Shown piece after piece: positions 26,149 through 34,930 of a DNA stretch of 64,000 bases; positions within the stretch are counted from its first letter, which is position 1, and each line of letters starts with the position of its first letter. The stretch comes from JABSOG01 sp041583135 (GTDB taxonomy: Bacteria > Pseudomonadota > Gammaproteobacteria > Enterobacterales > Alteromonadaceae). The stretch is from contig JBFHGJ010000012.1 of the NCBI GenBank assembly GCA_041583135.1, forward strand, positions 1-64,000. The letters are read 5' to 3'. Below the pieces are notes generated by a model. That model was not told the DNA's origin. It searched no databases and saw nothing but the letters and a program-made list of their open reading frames with translations. A program made the position numbers and the translations under genes.

Positions 26149-27159
26149 ATGATAGGCAATGTAAGGTTTAAGCAGCAGGGGATGTCATTGCTAGAGGCAA
26201 TGATAGCTTTGAGTGTCGGCGTTTTTTTACTCGGTGGCGTCATGGTGACCTTCAGCAGTATGCGTGCCACCACCTCAGAAACCATGGGGATTGGCGAGGT
26301 ACAGGAAAACGGCCGCTTGGCTATCAGTATTTTACGCCGTGATATTGAGCACTCGGGCTTTTGGGGGCAGTATCAATCGCAACTGAGTAGCGATTTGCTG
26401 GCCGTCCCGGCGGCGCCGGCATCGGATTGCTCAGGCGGCAGCAACAGCGGTAATGATGGCAGTTTTCCGGTGGCCAGCAACTGGGCATTTTGGAGTATTT
26501 GGGCTACAACGCCAAGCTCTGCCAGTGTGCTCGGCTGTATCGACGATGCGCTCAGCGGGAGTGATGTGGTACAGATCAAACGGGCCATTTCCAACCCCAC
26601 CAACGTGGCTGACTTTCGTTCCAATCGCTTTTATCTTATTGCTTCATCCAGCTCTGCTGCCATTGTCTCGGGCGCGGCCGATGCCAGCTCTTACCCGGTT
26701 ATCGACAACGCCAACAATTGGATGTATCAACATGTGGTGTATTACATCGGCAATACTGACCTTGACGGCGATTCTATTCCGACTTTGATGCGCAAAAGGC
26801 TGATTGTCGGCAACGGCGGCGCCGCCAGCATTGCCAGTGAGCCTGTGATTGATGGCATAGAAAATATCCGTCTGATGTTCGGCATCGATGTCGATTTGGA
26901 TGGCAAGGTTGACAGCTATGTCGGCTCGGAGAATGTCTCAAGAGATTATTGGAATCAAGGCTCGTCCGATACCAGTTATATTTTAAGTGTACGAATTTAT
27001 GTGCTGTCACGCGCGCTTGAGCCGGATATGGAGTATACCAACAACAACAGCTATACCCTCGGCGACAGAACGGTAAACGGCGGCGGTGATCATTATCGCA
27101 GAATGCTCTTTACCACCACCGCCAGTGTGATCAACGCAATTAATGGAGAGTGGGAATGA
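26149..27159 (+). CDS. pilW: Type IV minor pilin PilW
   Basis: This 336-residue prepilin has leader ending KQQG before MSLLEAMIALSVGVFLLGGVM. Glu5 is present; the first mature residue is Met rather than Phe. The following ENGRLAISILRRDIEHSGFWG block is characteristic of PilW. The stop overlaps the pilX start (ATGA). PilW is one of the minor pilins that prime pilus assembly with PilV, PilX and PilY1. Confidence 0.9.
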   Translation: MIGNVRFKQQGMSLLEAMIALSVGVFLLGGVMVTFSSMRATTSETMGIGEVQENGRLAISILRRDIEHSGFWGQYQSQLSSDLLAVPAAPASDCSGGSNSGNDGSFPVASNWAFWSIWATTPSSASVLGCIDDALSGSDVVQIKRAISNPTNVADFRSNRFYLIASSSSAAIVSGAADASSYPVIDNANNWMYQHVVYYIGNTDLDGDSIPTLMRKRLIVGNGGAASIASEPVIDGIENIRLMFGIDVDLDGKVDSYVGSENVSRDYWNQGSSDTSYILSVRIYVLSRALEPDMEYTNNNSYTLGDRTVNGGGDHYRRMLFTTTASVINAINGEWE

Positions 27160-27629
27160 GAACATTTAAACCCATGTATAAAAAGCAAAAAGGCTTTGTG
27201 TTGTTGATGTCGATGGTGATGGTCGTGGCTATCACCGGCATTGCGGTATCGCTTTTAAGCGCCTCTTCGATGGATATGAAAATGGCAACTGCCGCAGAAG
27301 ACCGGGAGATGGCGACTCATATCGCCAGAGGCGGTAATGACCAGCTCTATTACGATGCGGTCAATCGTACCAATAACAATCAAAACTACTTTGCTGCCTT
27401 TTCTTCAACACAACAGTCGGCACAGTACAATTCCACTCATGGTGCCGTCAGCACCGTGAGCTGGGCAAGTTCGGTACAGGTAGAAACAGACTGCCCGCGC
27501 AGTAAGGACCCGACAGAAGGGTTAATGTGTATTTATTTACAAGCAACGACGGTTAAAACCTATGGTGCCAACAATAATAACCAAGTCAATGTGGTATCAG
27601 GTGTCGCTCAACAGGTAGGTATCCGATGA
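27156..27629 (+). CDS. pilX: Type IV minor pilin PilX
   Basis: This 157-residue prepilin-like protein has leader ending KKQKG before FVLLMSMVMVVAITGIAVSLL. Position +5 of the mature protein is Met, not Glu. PilX, like GspK, lacks the Glu that pairs with the next pilin's N-terminus, which suits a tip position. The segment SSMDMKMATAAEDREMATHIARGG fits the PilX N-terminal family, seen in two pieces. The ATG at 27156 has GGAG upstream and overlaps the pilW stop (ATGA); the GTG two codons earlier is not needed. Its own stop overlaps the pilY1 start. Confidence 0.88.
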   Translation: MRTFKPMYKKQKGFVLLMSMVMVVAITGIAVSLLSASSMDMKMATAAEDREMATHIARGGNDQLYYDAVNRTNNNQNYFAAFSSTQQSAQYNSTHGAVSTVSWASSVQVETDCPRSKDPTEGLMCIYLQATTVKTYGANNNNQVNVVSGVAQQVGIR

Positions 27630-30600
27630 AAAAGGGGATTAGCAAGCTCATTGCATTATTGGCAGGGGCCTTGGTTGCATCAAGTAGTGTAACCTACGCC
27701 GAAGATATTGAGCTTTATGTCGGCTCGGCCGACCAGCGCTCTGGGGTTAAGCCTCAGGTTTTGATCATTTTCGACAACTCCGGCAGTATGTCGGGGATCA
27801 TGCAAACCAAAGCGACTTATGACCCCAGTGTCACCTATCCGGCGATAGGCTCTGATAACTCGCTCAATGATCGCTTCGTTTATTTCACTAAGGGGACTGG
27901 CGTCGATGCGACCATTCCGGTGCCCGACAACAACGAAGCCAGACGCTTTTTAGATGACATCAACGGCTGTAATACCGCGCGGCAAAAACTCGCCACCGTG
28001 GGTTTTTACACCGGTCATATTCGCGAGTACAAGTTCAGTGGTAACACCGGTACTTGGGATGAAATTCCCGACAATAACGGCGCCAATATCGAAGTCATCG
28101 ATTGTTGGGACGATATCCGATTGCAAGACCCGACCAACGCCAGCTATGTTCTACCCAACAACCAATTGCAAGCTTTGCCGAGCGGCTATCCCATCGATGG
28201 TGCCGGTTCTAAACGTAGTCCTGTTTATTACACTGCGGACGTTGCCGATTCCAACACCGACTTAGGTAGTGGTGAGGTGGTAACCCTCTATACCGACAAC
28301 TATTTGCGCTGGTATCACGGTACAAGTGTATCGACGGTGCCCAGTACCAAACTGGCCGTCGCCAAACAAACCATGAACGACCTGCTAAACTCCGCGCCGT
28401 CGGTAGATTTTGGGTTGGCGGTATTTAACATGGACTACCCCAGCGAAGGTTATCGTGATGGCGGGCGGATAGTCAGCGGCATTCAAGAAATGACCGACGC
28501 CAATCGTGAAGCGCTGCTTGGCACCATCAACAACATCTCAGCCGAAACCAATACGCCGTTGTGCGAGACCTTGTTTGAAGCCTACCGCTATTTTGCCGGT
28601 AAATCGGTGTTGTTCGGCGATAATGATGACGACTATAGCAACTGGTACAACGGCAACAGTCCACCTAGAGATACCTCCATCGAAAGTAGCGGTGTTTATG
28701 TGTCGCCCTATAGTGAATGTTCAAATGAAATGAACGTCATTCTCATTACCGACGGTAAGCCGACCCAAGACAATACCGCCGATACCAGTGCCGATCAGCT
28801 CTCGGAGACCTTTGTTCCAATCACCAGTTTTGAGAATATCGGTGCGCCTTTTGCCTTTGATGGTGGCGACAGCTATTTGGCTGCTTTGTCTCAATGGATG
28901 AAAACCCATGATGTCAACGAGTCGATGCCGGGGATGCAAACGGTGACGACTTACACCGTAGGCTTTGGTGAAGATGCGATCAATGAAGCCGGTAGCTTGC
29001 TTGAAGCGGCTGCAACCGGGACTAAAACCGACGGCACTGTCGGCTACTATCCGGCAGAAGACGCCACCGCGTTGGCCGCTGCTTTGCGCTCGGCATTGAT
29101 CAACATCTTAAACAGCACTTCAACCTTCTCATCACCGGCGATTGCCAGTAACAACTTTGATAGAACCCGTAGCTTGGATTCGATTTATTATGCGATGTTT
29201 TTGCCCGATGTCGGTCCTAGATGGCGCGGCAACTTGAAAAAACTCAAGCTGGTCGGCCAGGTGCAACAAGATGCCGATGGCAATAGTGCGATAGATTCAG
29301 ACGGCAATATTGACGATAATGCTAGGACTTACTGGTCTTCCACCGCTGATGGCAACGAAGTGGGCAAAGGCGGAGTGGTGGAGATGTTCAACTCAGTTAC
29401 CTTGTCCAGTCGCAGACTCTATTCCAACATTGGCACGGGCACCGGGTTGGCAACCCTCAACAAAACCAATGCGGCGGCGACGGCAGGCAGTACCTCAAGT
29501 TTGGCAACCTATATGGATGTGCCCGAGAGCGACCTCGATGATTATTTTGCCTGGACCAGAGGTTACGATATTGATGATGACGACAATGACGGCAATACCG
29601 CAGACAACCGCAGCGATATTTTTGCCGATCCACTGCACTCGAAACCTTTGGTGATCAACTACGGTCCGCCATCAGATCCTGATCTGCGGATTGTGGTCGG
29701 CACCAACGGCGGCTTTTTACACATGTTCGACGACAACGGCGATACCATAACCGAAAGCTGGGCGTTTATGCCTTACGAGTTGTTGCCTAATGTCAAATTG
29801 CTCAGAGACAACATTGCCGGTAGCGATAAGGTCTACGGCATGGATGGCTCACCAATGTCTTACATACTCGATAAAAATGGTGATGGCACTATCGATGCCA
29901 GTGCCGGAGACAAGGCTTGGGTGTTTATTGGTATGAGACGTGGCGGCAGCTCCTACTATGCACTGGATGTATCAATCCCCGACAGTCCACGCTTTATGTG
30001 GAAGCTTGGACCCTCTGATACCGGCTTTAGTGAAATGGGGCAGAGCTGGGGAAAGCCCACACTGACCTATGTTAAGAATAATGTCGATAGCAATGGCGCA
30101 AGACCGTCATTGATTTTAAGTGGCGGCTATTCGACCAATAAGGACGGCACCAGCACCACGACCGATCCGGTGGGCAAGGGCTTATATATTATCGATGCAC
30201 AAAACAAAACTTTGATCTGGAGTTTAACCCCTGCGGTTACCGCCGGCAAAAACACCGCCTTTAGTGGCATTGTCGATAGTATGCCCGCGTCAATCAAAGC
30301 CCTCGACAGTGACTTTGACGCATACACTGACAGACTTTACGGCGTTGATGCTGGCGGTAATGTCTGGCGAGTCGATATGCCCGGCACCGAACCGCTCTCG
30401 GCGACCAAGCCTTGGACGGTACACAAACTCGCCTCACTCGGGGGGACCGGCACGCAAGATAGACGGTTTTTCTATGAGCCATCGGTGGCCCGTTCGTTTT
30501 TTTCCCATGTCAGTGAAACCGAGATCACCAATGCCGATTTGAGTACCGAGACCATTCGTATCCGCAAGGAGATCCCGTTTGATGGGGTGTTGGTCGGCAG

Positions 30601-31264
30601 CGGCAATCGTTCTCACCCGAACGACACCACGGTCAACGATATGCTGTTTATGATACAGGATAGAAATATCATCACTCAGTCGTTTACCGATGAGATCCCA
30701 ACGACCATCACTTTAAGCAACCTTTATGACATCACCTCCAATCCGTTTGGCTCGGCTACGACCGACGATGAATGGGTGGCCAAGGAGCTGGATTTGAGCG
30801 GCTATTTGGGCTGGAAATATTCGCTCTCTACCAGTGGTGAAAAATCACTGTCTTCTGCTTCTGTTATCGGCGGGGTCGCTTACTATACTTCATTTACGCC
30901 TGCGGCCGAGGTGGTAGACAATCAGTGTCTACTGATGGCCGGTGAAGGTACCCTTTATGCGTTTAATTTGCACTATGGTACGGCGGTTTACGATAAAATT
31001 GCCTACAGTGTAGGTGATAAGATACCGGATACCCCCGAGCTGTTTTTAGGGGAAGACGATGAAGGCAACAGTGAGCTGTTGTTGGTGGGCACCGACAACT
31101 GCGAAAGCAATGATGTCAATTGCACCAATGCTGGCGTATTTGATCTCAAACCGATACCGGATGACCCGACGCCGGGCGCCGACAACAGCAACAATTCGAG
31201 TAATTTCGGTATTCGAACCTTTAGAAACTATATTTATGTCACCGAAGGGGCAAAAGGGCACTGA
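27626..31264 (+). CDS. pilY1: Type IV pilus tip adhesin PilY1
   Basis: This 1212-residue secreted tip protein has a signal peptide (1-25, ending VTYA). A von Willebrand A-like domain follows, with the metal-site motif D50-N-S52-G-S54 and the later DGKPTQD segment near 375. The C-terminal PilC-type beta-propeller (from about 620) begins DPLHSKPLVINYG. Acidic loops that look calcium-binding are present: DIDDDDNDGN near 650 and DKNGDGTID near 748, the latter the classic D-x-N-x-D-G EF-hand-like loop. PilY1 caps the pilus tip and mediates adhesion and surface sensing in Pseudomonas. It overlaps pilX and pilE by ATGA junctions. Confidence 0.93.
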   Translation: MKKGISKLIALLAGALVASSSVTYAEDIELYVGSADQRSGVKPQVLIIFDNSGSMSGIMQTKATYDPSVTYPAIGSDNSLNDRFVYFTKGTGVDATIPVPDNNEARRFLDDINGCNTARQKLATVGFYTGHIREYKFSGNTGTWDEIPDNNGANIEVIDCWDDIRLQDPTNASYVLPNNQLQALPSGYPIDGAGSKRSPVYYTADVADSNTDLGSGEVVTLYTDNYLRWYHGTSVSTVPSTKLAVAKQTMNDLLNSAPSVDFGLAVFNMDYPSEGYRDGGRIVSGIQEMTDANREALLGTINNISAETNTPLCETLFEAYRYFAGKSVLFGDNDDDYSNWYNGNSPPRDTSIESSGVYVSPYSECSNEMNVILITDGKPTQDNTADTSADQLSETFVPITSFENIGAPFAFDGGDSYLAALSQWMKTHDVNESMPGMQTVTTYTVGFGEDAINEAGSLLEAAATGTKTDGTVGYYPAEDATALAAALRSALINILNSTSTFSSPAIASNNFDRTRSLDSIYYAMFLPDVGPRWRGNLKKLKLVGQVQQDADGNSAIDSDGNIDDNARTYWSSTADGNEVGKGGVVEMFNSVTLSSRRLYSNIGTGTGLATLNKTNAAATAGSTSSLATYMDVPESDLDDYFAWTRGYDIDDDDNDGNTADNRSDIFADPLHSKPLVINYGPPSDPDLRIVVGTNGGFLHMFDDNGDTITESWAFMPYELLPNVKLLRDNIAGSDKVYGMDGSPMSYILDKNGDGTIDASAGDKAWVFIGMRRGGSSYYALDVSIPDSPRFMWKLGPSDTGFSEMGQSWGKPTLTYVKNNVDSNGARPSLILSGGYSTNKDGTSTTTDPVGKGLYIIDAQNKTLIWSLTPAVTAGKNTAFSGIVDSMPASIKALDSDFDAYTDRLYGVDAGGNVWRVDMPGTEPLSATKPWTVHKLASLGGTGTQDRRFFYEPSVARSFFSHVSETEITNADLSTETIRIRKEIPFDGVLVGSGNRSHPNDTTVNDMLFMIQDRNIITQSFTDEIPTTITLSNLYDITSNPFGSATTDDEWVAKELDLSGYLGWKYSLSTSGEKSLSSASVIGGVAYYTSFTPAAEVVDNQCLLMAGEGTLYAFNLHYGTAVYDKIAYSVGDKIPDTPELFLGEDDEGNSELLLVGTDNCESNDVNCTNAGVFDLKPIPDDPTPGADNSNNSSNFGIRTFRNYIYVTEGAKGH

Positions 31265-31701
31265 TGAAAGAACATAAGCAAATGCGCGGATTTACCTTGG
31301 TTGAGTTAATGATAGCGGTGGCCATCGTCGGCATATTGGCCGGTATCGTCTATCCCAGCTACAAAGACAGTGTGAACCGCTCAAGGCGCACCGAAGCGAT
31401 GACTGAGCTGGTGCGTATCGCTAACTTGCAAGAGCAGTATTATTCGGATAACCGCACCTATACGACCGATATGACCAAGCTGGGCTTGGGGGCCGATCCT
31501 TATGTCACGGAAAACGGCTATTACAGCATCGATGCCGCAGCGGTTAACAGCATTGCCAGTGACTTTATTTTAACCGCGACACCGGCGGGACTACAGGCAT
31601 CGAACGACAGCACCTGTACGTCGTTTACCCTGAATTATTTAGGGCAGAAAACGGCCAAAAAAGGCGCTGCGGACAACAGCAAAGAATGTTGGGAGAAGTA
31701 A
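31264..31701 (+). CDS. pilE: Type IV pilin-like protein PilE
   Basis: This 145-residue prepilin has leader MKEHKQMRG, then FTLVELMIAVAIVGILAGIVYPSYK with Glu5 and the canonical helix. The C-terminus has a two-cysteine loop (TCTSF ... ECWEK) as in pilins with a D-region disulfide. Its place after pilY1 is that of the minor pilin PilE of Pseudomonas-type clusters rather than a major PilA. The start overlaps the pilY1 stop. Confidence 0.9.
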   Translation: MKEHKQMRGFTLVELMIAVAIVGILAGIVYPSYKDSVNRSRRTEAMTELVRIANLQEQYYSDNRTYTTDMTKLGLGADPYVTENGYYSIDAAAVNSIASDFILTATPAGLQASNDSTCTSFTLNYLGQKTAKKGAADNSKECWEK

Positions 31702-31703
31702 CG

Positions 31704-32021
31704 ATGAATTACACTCGTATGCGCCATGGGCTAACGGCTATCGCCTTGGCGCTCGCCGCCGCGCAATCTCCAGCGGCGACCAATGAGCTGAGGGTTGAGT
31801 ACAAGTGTCATTTTGTACTGGTCGGCGGCCAGCAGGTGGTGCGCTATATTACCGGCAACACCGATAAGCTCAACCAGTTTAAGCGCACTGTGCCTGCGAC
31901 CTTATTTGCCAAAGACGGCAGAACGCAGTTGGCGGTCGAGCAGATCAAAGAGTGCGTTAAAGCCACCGACAAATTTAACGCCTACGAGGCGCGTGAGCTA
32001 GACAAAAAGACCTTGAGCTAG
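31704..32021 (+). CDS. TapY2-like type IVa pilus cluster protein
   Basis: This small exported protein has 105 residues. Residues 1-27 form a signal peptide (LTAIALALAAAQSPAA). The mature part begins with NELRVEYKCHFVLVGGQQVV and has two cysteines (in YKCH and KECVK) that could form a disulfide. Size, signal peptide, YKCH-VLVGG pattern and position after pilE fit the TapY2 family known from Aeromonas and Shewanella type IVa clusters; this match is from memory. A GGGAG site precedes the ATG at 31704, two bases past the pilE stop. The molecular function of the family is unknown to me. Confidence 0.65.
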   Translation: MNYTRMRHGLTAIALALAAAQSPAATNELRVEYKCHFVLVGGQQVVRYITGNTDKLNQFKRTVPATLFAKDGRTQLAVEQIKECVKATDKFNAYEARELDKKTLS

Positions 32022-32052
32022 CTCACCTCATCAGCTGATTTAACCCGACTCA

Positions 32053-32087
32053 ATCAAGTGATTTAGGTTATTTACACTTGATCTTTT
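32053..32087 (+). terminator. Terminator of the pilV-tapY2 operon
   Basis: ATCAAGTG (32053-32060) and CACTTGAT (32075-32082) pair around a 14-nt loop and are followed by CTTTTT on the plus strand. It overlaps the last codons of the convergent fimT gene, so the two genes share this DNA. Confidence 0.7.
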
Positions 32088-32649
32088 TCGTCTTGATACG
32101 GCTCCGTCCTGCTTGATTGACCACTAAACCGGCGGAAAATACGCTGTCTTTTGTGTCGGGGCAGTATCTAAATGTGCCCGACTGAAAACCATTGATAGAG
32201 CCATCAGGTCTGAATGTCAGGCCAATACGAGGATAGTTGAAATGATCGCCCTTAGTGGGGGCATCAATCACCTTTAACAACTTCTCATCGCTATTTCTGG
32301 CACGGTTACGGTCTTTGTCGATAAAAATATGAATGTCGCGTTGCCAATCGTTGACACACTGGGCACCTTTAAGCGGACAGATGGTGACATCGACGCCGTA
32401 ATTCACAGCATAGCTACGCATATAGATTAAATCTCTAGAGAGCGAACTCAAATAGTGGTGTGCTCTGCTTTCGGACAACAGTGAGGTAAGCGAGGGCAGA
32501 CCCATGCCGGCGGTGATAGCCACAATGGCAACCACTATCAACAGGTCGAGTAAGTTAAAGCCTTTTTGCAGGCGTCTGTAGAGGGGCGAATTTGCATCGC
32601 TTTGGTGGGGGTGAGGGTTTGAAACAATACACGCGAATAAGTTCAGCAT
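32068..32649 (-). CDS. fimT: FimT/GspH-type pseudopilin (first copy)
   Basis: This 193-residue prepilin-like protein has an unusually long leader of about 30 residues ending LQKG before FNLLDLLIVVAIVAITAGMG. Mature position 5 is Asp where Glu is almost universal. The C-terminal part has the GspH/FimT domain, and the tail contains GRSR followed by a basic KTKKIKCK end. The ATG at 32649 has AAGGAG 9 nt upstream, so the long leader looks real. In Legionella FimT a GRxR tail motif is reported to bind DNA during transformation. It runs leftward, convergent with the pil operon. Confidence 0.82.
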   Translation of the reverse strand: MLNLFACIVSNPHPHQSDANSPLYRRLQKGFNLLDLLIVVAIVAITAGMGLPSLTSLLSESRAHHYLSSLSRDLIYMRSYAVNYGVDVTICPLKGAQCVNDWQRDIHIFIDKDRNRARNSDEKLLKVIDAPTKGDHFNYPRIGLTFRPDGSINGFQSGTFRYCPDTKDSVFSAGLVVNQAGRSRIKTKKIKCK

Positions 32650-32804
32650 AACAGCCAACTCCTTTTAGCATTATGGGTGTGCTCACCACACCCGAAAACA
32701 TCATCCTTGCGCTGACACTGTGACTGCGTTTATCGCCTAAGGCTTAGACCTACAGTTACCGGGCAATCATTTAAACCCTAGTCCAGTTATTGCCGATTGG
32801 CAAA

Positions 32805-33326
32805 TTATGAACAGCTCACCGATTCGATAAAGCGGGCACGGCCGCTGGCATTGACATCGACGCTGCGAGATTTGACGTCGCAGCTGTTATCTACCTTGTA
32901 GGTAAATACCCCATTGTCACCATCACCAATGGAGCCGTCGGGATAAAAGCTGATCCCCGCTGAGGTGCCGGTATAGCTGAGGCCATCAGAGCTGGGAATG
33001 GCTTCGATGATCCGCAATACCTGATTGGTTCCTAAGGTGCGGTTGTTGTTGCTATCGACAAAAATGGTGATGTCTTTGCTCCAGTCGTTGACACAAGTGC
33101 CACTTTCAATGGTGCACATGGTCACGGTCTGACCGGTTGATACCGCCTGAACCCGGGAAAAATTCACGGCTTTGGTGAGCTCTCTGGTGTAATTTTCGGC
33201 CTGAGAGGAGCCCATTAAAAAGGACAGGGAGGCCAGAGCCAATGTCGATGCGATGGCGACAATCCCTAAGGTAATAAACAACTCAAGTATGGTTAGGCCG
33301 AGCTGTTGTTTGCGTGTGCTTTTCAT
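32805..33326 (-). CDS. fimT: FimT/GspH-type pseudopilin (second copy)
   Basis: This 173-residue prepilin-like protein has leader MKSTRKQQLG, then LTILELFITLGIVAIAST with Glu5. The GspH/FimT domain shares with the neighbour the pattern CVNDW-DI-IFVD-x-N and the later FYPDGSI block, so the two are paralogs. The tail holds GRAR and a terminal cysteine pair with an earlier SCDVK. It lies 155 bp upstream of the first copy in the same orientation; a hairpin GGGTGTG/CACACCC (32675-32693) sits between them. The start at 33326 gives a standard leader; an upstream in-frame extension of 20 residues is unlikely. Confidence 0.82.
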   Translation of the reverse strand: MKSTRKQQLGLTILELFITLGIVAIASTLALASLSFLMGSSQAENYTRELTKAVNFSRVQAVSTGQTVTMCTIESGTCVNDWSKDITIFVDSNNNRTLGTNQVLRIIEAIPSSDGLSYTGTSAGISFYPDGSIGDGDNGVFTYKVDNSCDVKSRSVDVNASGRARFIESVSCS

Positions 33327-33553
33327 CTTGATCACCGTTACTGCTAGAGCGCTACCTTGCGGCCCCCGCAGCTTTGCGGTACTCACGCTCTAAGGTGTTA
33401 ATTTCCTAGTGTAAGCCTAATTAAGGCGTTTAGTTAACTTGAGCTTCGAATGACCGGGCTGTAAAGCTCTGCTTAAGTATAGCCCAATTGGGTGGTTGCT
33501 CAACAGCGCTAAGTCAGATATTGCCGGGATAACCCCATCCTTGGGTTAGGTTA

Positions 33554-34387
33554 TCAATCGTAAACGGTGGGGATAGGTTTGCGCTTGTGTTGGGTTTTGT
33601 TGAAGATCTCCACTAGGCGGCGACTGACGGTTTCACTGACCGGCTTGCCTTCGAGAAAATCGTCGATTTCGTCATAGCTCATACCAAGGGCTGCTTCGTC
33701 CTCTTTGCCCGGTTCAAGGCTTTCCAGGTCGGCCGTCGGCGGCTTTTCAATCAGATGTTTCGGCGCGCCTAAGTAGGCCGCCACTTGACGCACTTGTCGC
33801 TTATTCAAACCAAACAGTGGTGCCAGATCGCAGGCGCCATCACCGTATTTGGTGTAAAAACCGGTGATGTTCTCTGCCGAGTGGTCGGTGCCGAGCACCA
33901 AACCGCCCAAAAGACCGGCGAGGTGGTATTGAGCAACCATGCGGGCACGAGCCTTTACGTTACCTTTTGAAAAATCCACCGCATGGGCGTTTTGGCTCAT
34001 CAATCCGTGGCTCAATAACGTTTCAGTTACCTGCGCGTGAATGCCTTCGGTGCCCGGTTTGACATTGATGGTTAAACTCAGTGTCGGCTGAATGAAAGCA
34101 AGGGCCATTTGGGCGTCGTCTTCATCGGCTTGCACGCCGTATGGCAGACGGACGGCTACGAACTTAAACTTGTCGGTATCATGGCTTTGATTGAGTTGCT
34201 CTACGGCCAGTTGCGACAGTCTGCCGAGGGTAGATGAATCGATGCCGCCGCTGATCCCTAAGATCAGATGACTTTGACCTGAGGCCAACAGTTGCTGTTT
34301 GATAAAGTCGATACGCCTTTGGGCTTCAAAGGCCGGGTCAATTTGCTTGAGGACCTTCATTTCATCGATGATTTGCTGTTCGGTCAC
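33554..34387 (-). CDS. nadE: Ammonia-dependent NAD synthetase NadE
   Basis: This 277-residue enzyme adenylates and amidates deamido-NAD with ammonia to make NAD, the last step of the pathway begun by NadB. The PP-loop SGGIDSS is at 46-52, GTDHSAENITGFYTKYGDGACDLAPLFGL near 165-195 (in parts), and KPPTADLE near 220. There is no glutaminase domain, so it is the short form. It starts with GTG at 34387 behind AAGGA. It is divergent from glnB, with a 164-bp gap. Confidence 0.95.
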   Translation of the reverse strand: MTEQQIIDEMKVLKQIDPAFEAQRRIDFIKQQLLASGQSHLILGISGGIDSSTLGRLSQLAVEQLNQSHDTDKFKFVAVRLPYGVQADEDDAQMALAFIQPTLSLTINVKPGTEGIHAQVTETLLSHGLMSQNAHAVDFSKGNVKARARMVAQYHLAGLLGGLVLGTDHSAENITGFYTKYGDGACDLAPLFGLNKRQVRQVAAYLGAPKHLIEKPPTADLESLEPGKEDEAALGMSYDEIDDFLEGKPVSETVSRRLVEIFNKTQHKRKPIPTVYD

Positions 34388-34551
34388 AAAGAGTCATCCT
34401 TTTTGTTTCGCTCGTTTAGATGGCGGTCATTATAAATAAGATACTGTCTAAAAGACACTATTTTTTGCTTTCTCGTGGATTGGGGTTGTAGTTGTGAAAT
34501 TTTGCTTTACCATAGTGACATACCAACAATAGCTCAGAGATTGTGTTAATG

Positions 34552-34890
34552 ATGAAGAAAGTCGAAGCCATAATTAAACCCTTCAAGCTTGATGATGTCC
34601 GCGAGGCCCTCTCTGATATCGGTATTACCGGGATGACGGTAACCGAGGTCAAAGGTTTCGGTAGACAAAAAGGTCACACTGAGCTGTATCGTGGTGCTGA
34701 GTATATGGTTGACTTTCTACCTAAGGTAAAACTTGAGATTGTATTGGTAGAGGACGATGTGGACCGTTGTGTCGAAACCATCGTCAATACTGCTCAAACC
34801 GGCAAAATCGGCGACGGTAAAATCTTTGTGATGGACATCAACCGAGTTGTGCGTATTCGTACCGGCGAGGAAGACGAAGAAGCGATTTAA
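34552..34890 (+). CDS. glnB: Nitrogen regulatory protein PII (GlnB)
   Basis: This 112-residue trimeric signal protein reports 2-oxoglutarate, ATP/ADP and glutamine status to GlnE, NtrB and others. The start MKKVEAIIKPFKLDDVREAL is typical. The uridylylation site Tyr51 lies in the T-loop GHTELYRGAEY (41-51), modified by GlnD, whose gene is at 48819-51437. The B-loop TGKIGDGKIFV is near 83-93. The protein is closer to GlnB than GlnK in overall sequence, and no amtB lies beside it. An ATG one codon upstream (34549) is equally possible. Confidence 0.95.
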   Translation: MKKVEAIIKPFKLDDVREALSDIGITGMTVTEVKGFGRQKGHTELYRGAEYMVDFLPKVKLEIVLVEDDVDRCVETIVNTAQTGKIGDGKIFVMDINRVVRIRTGEEDEEAI

Positions 34891-34930
34891 CCTCGGTGAC
34901 TTGCGACGACGATTGTCGTACCATCGACTT

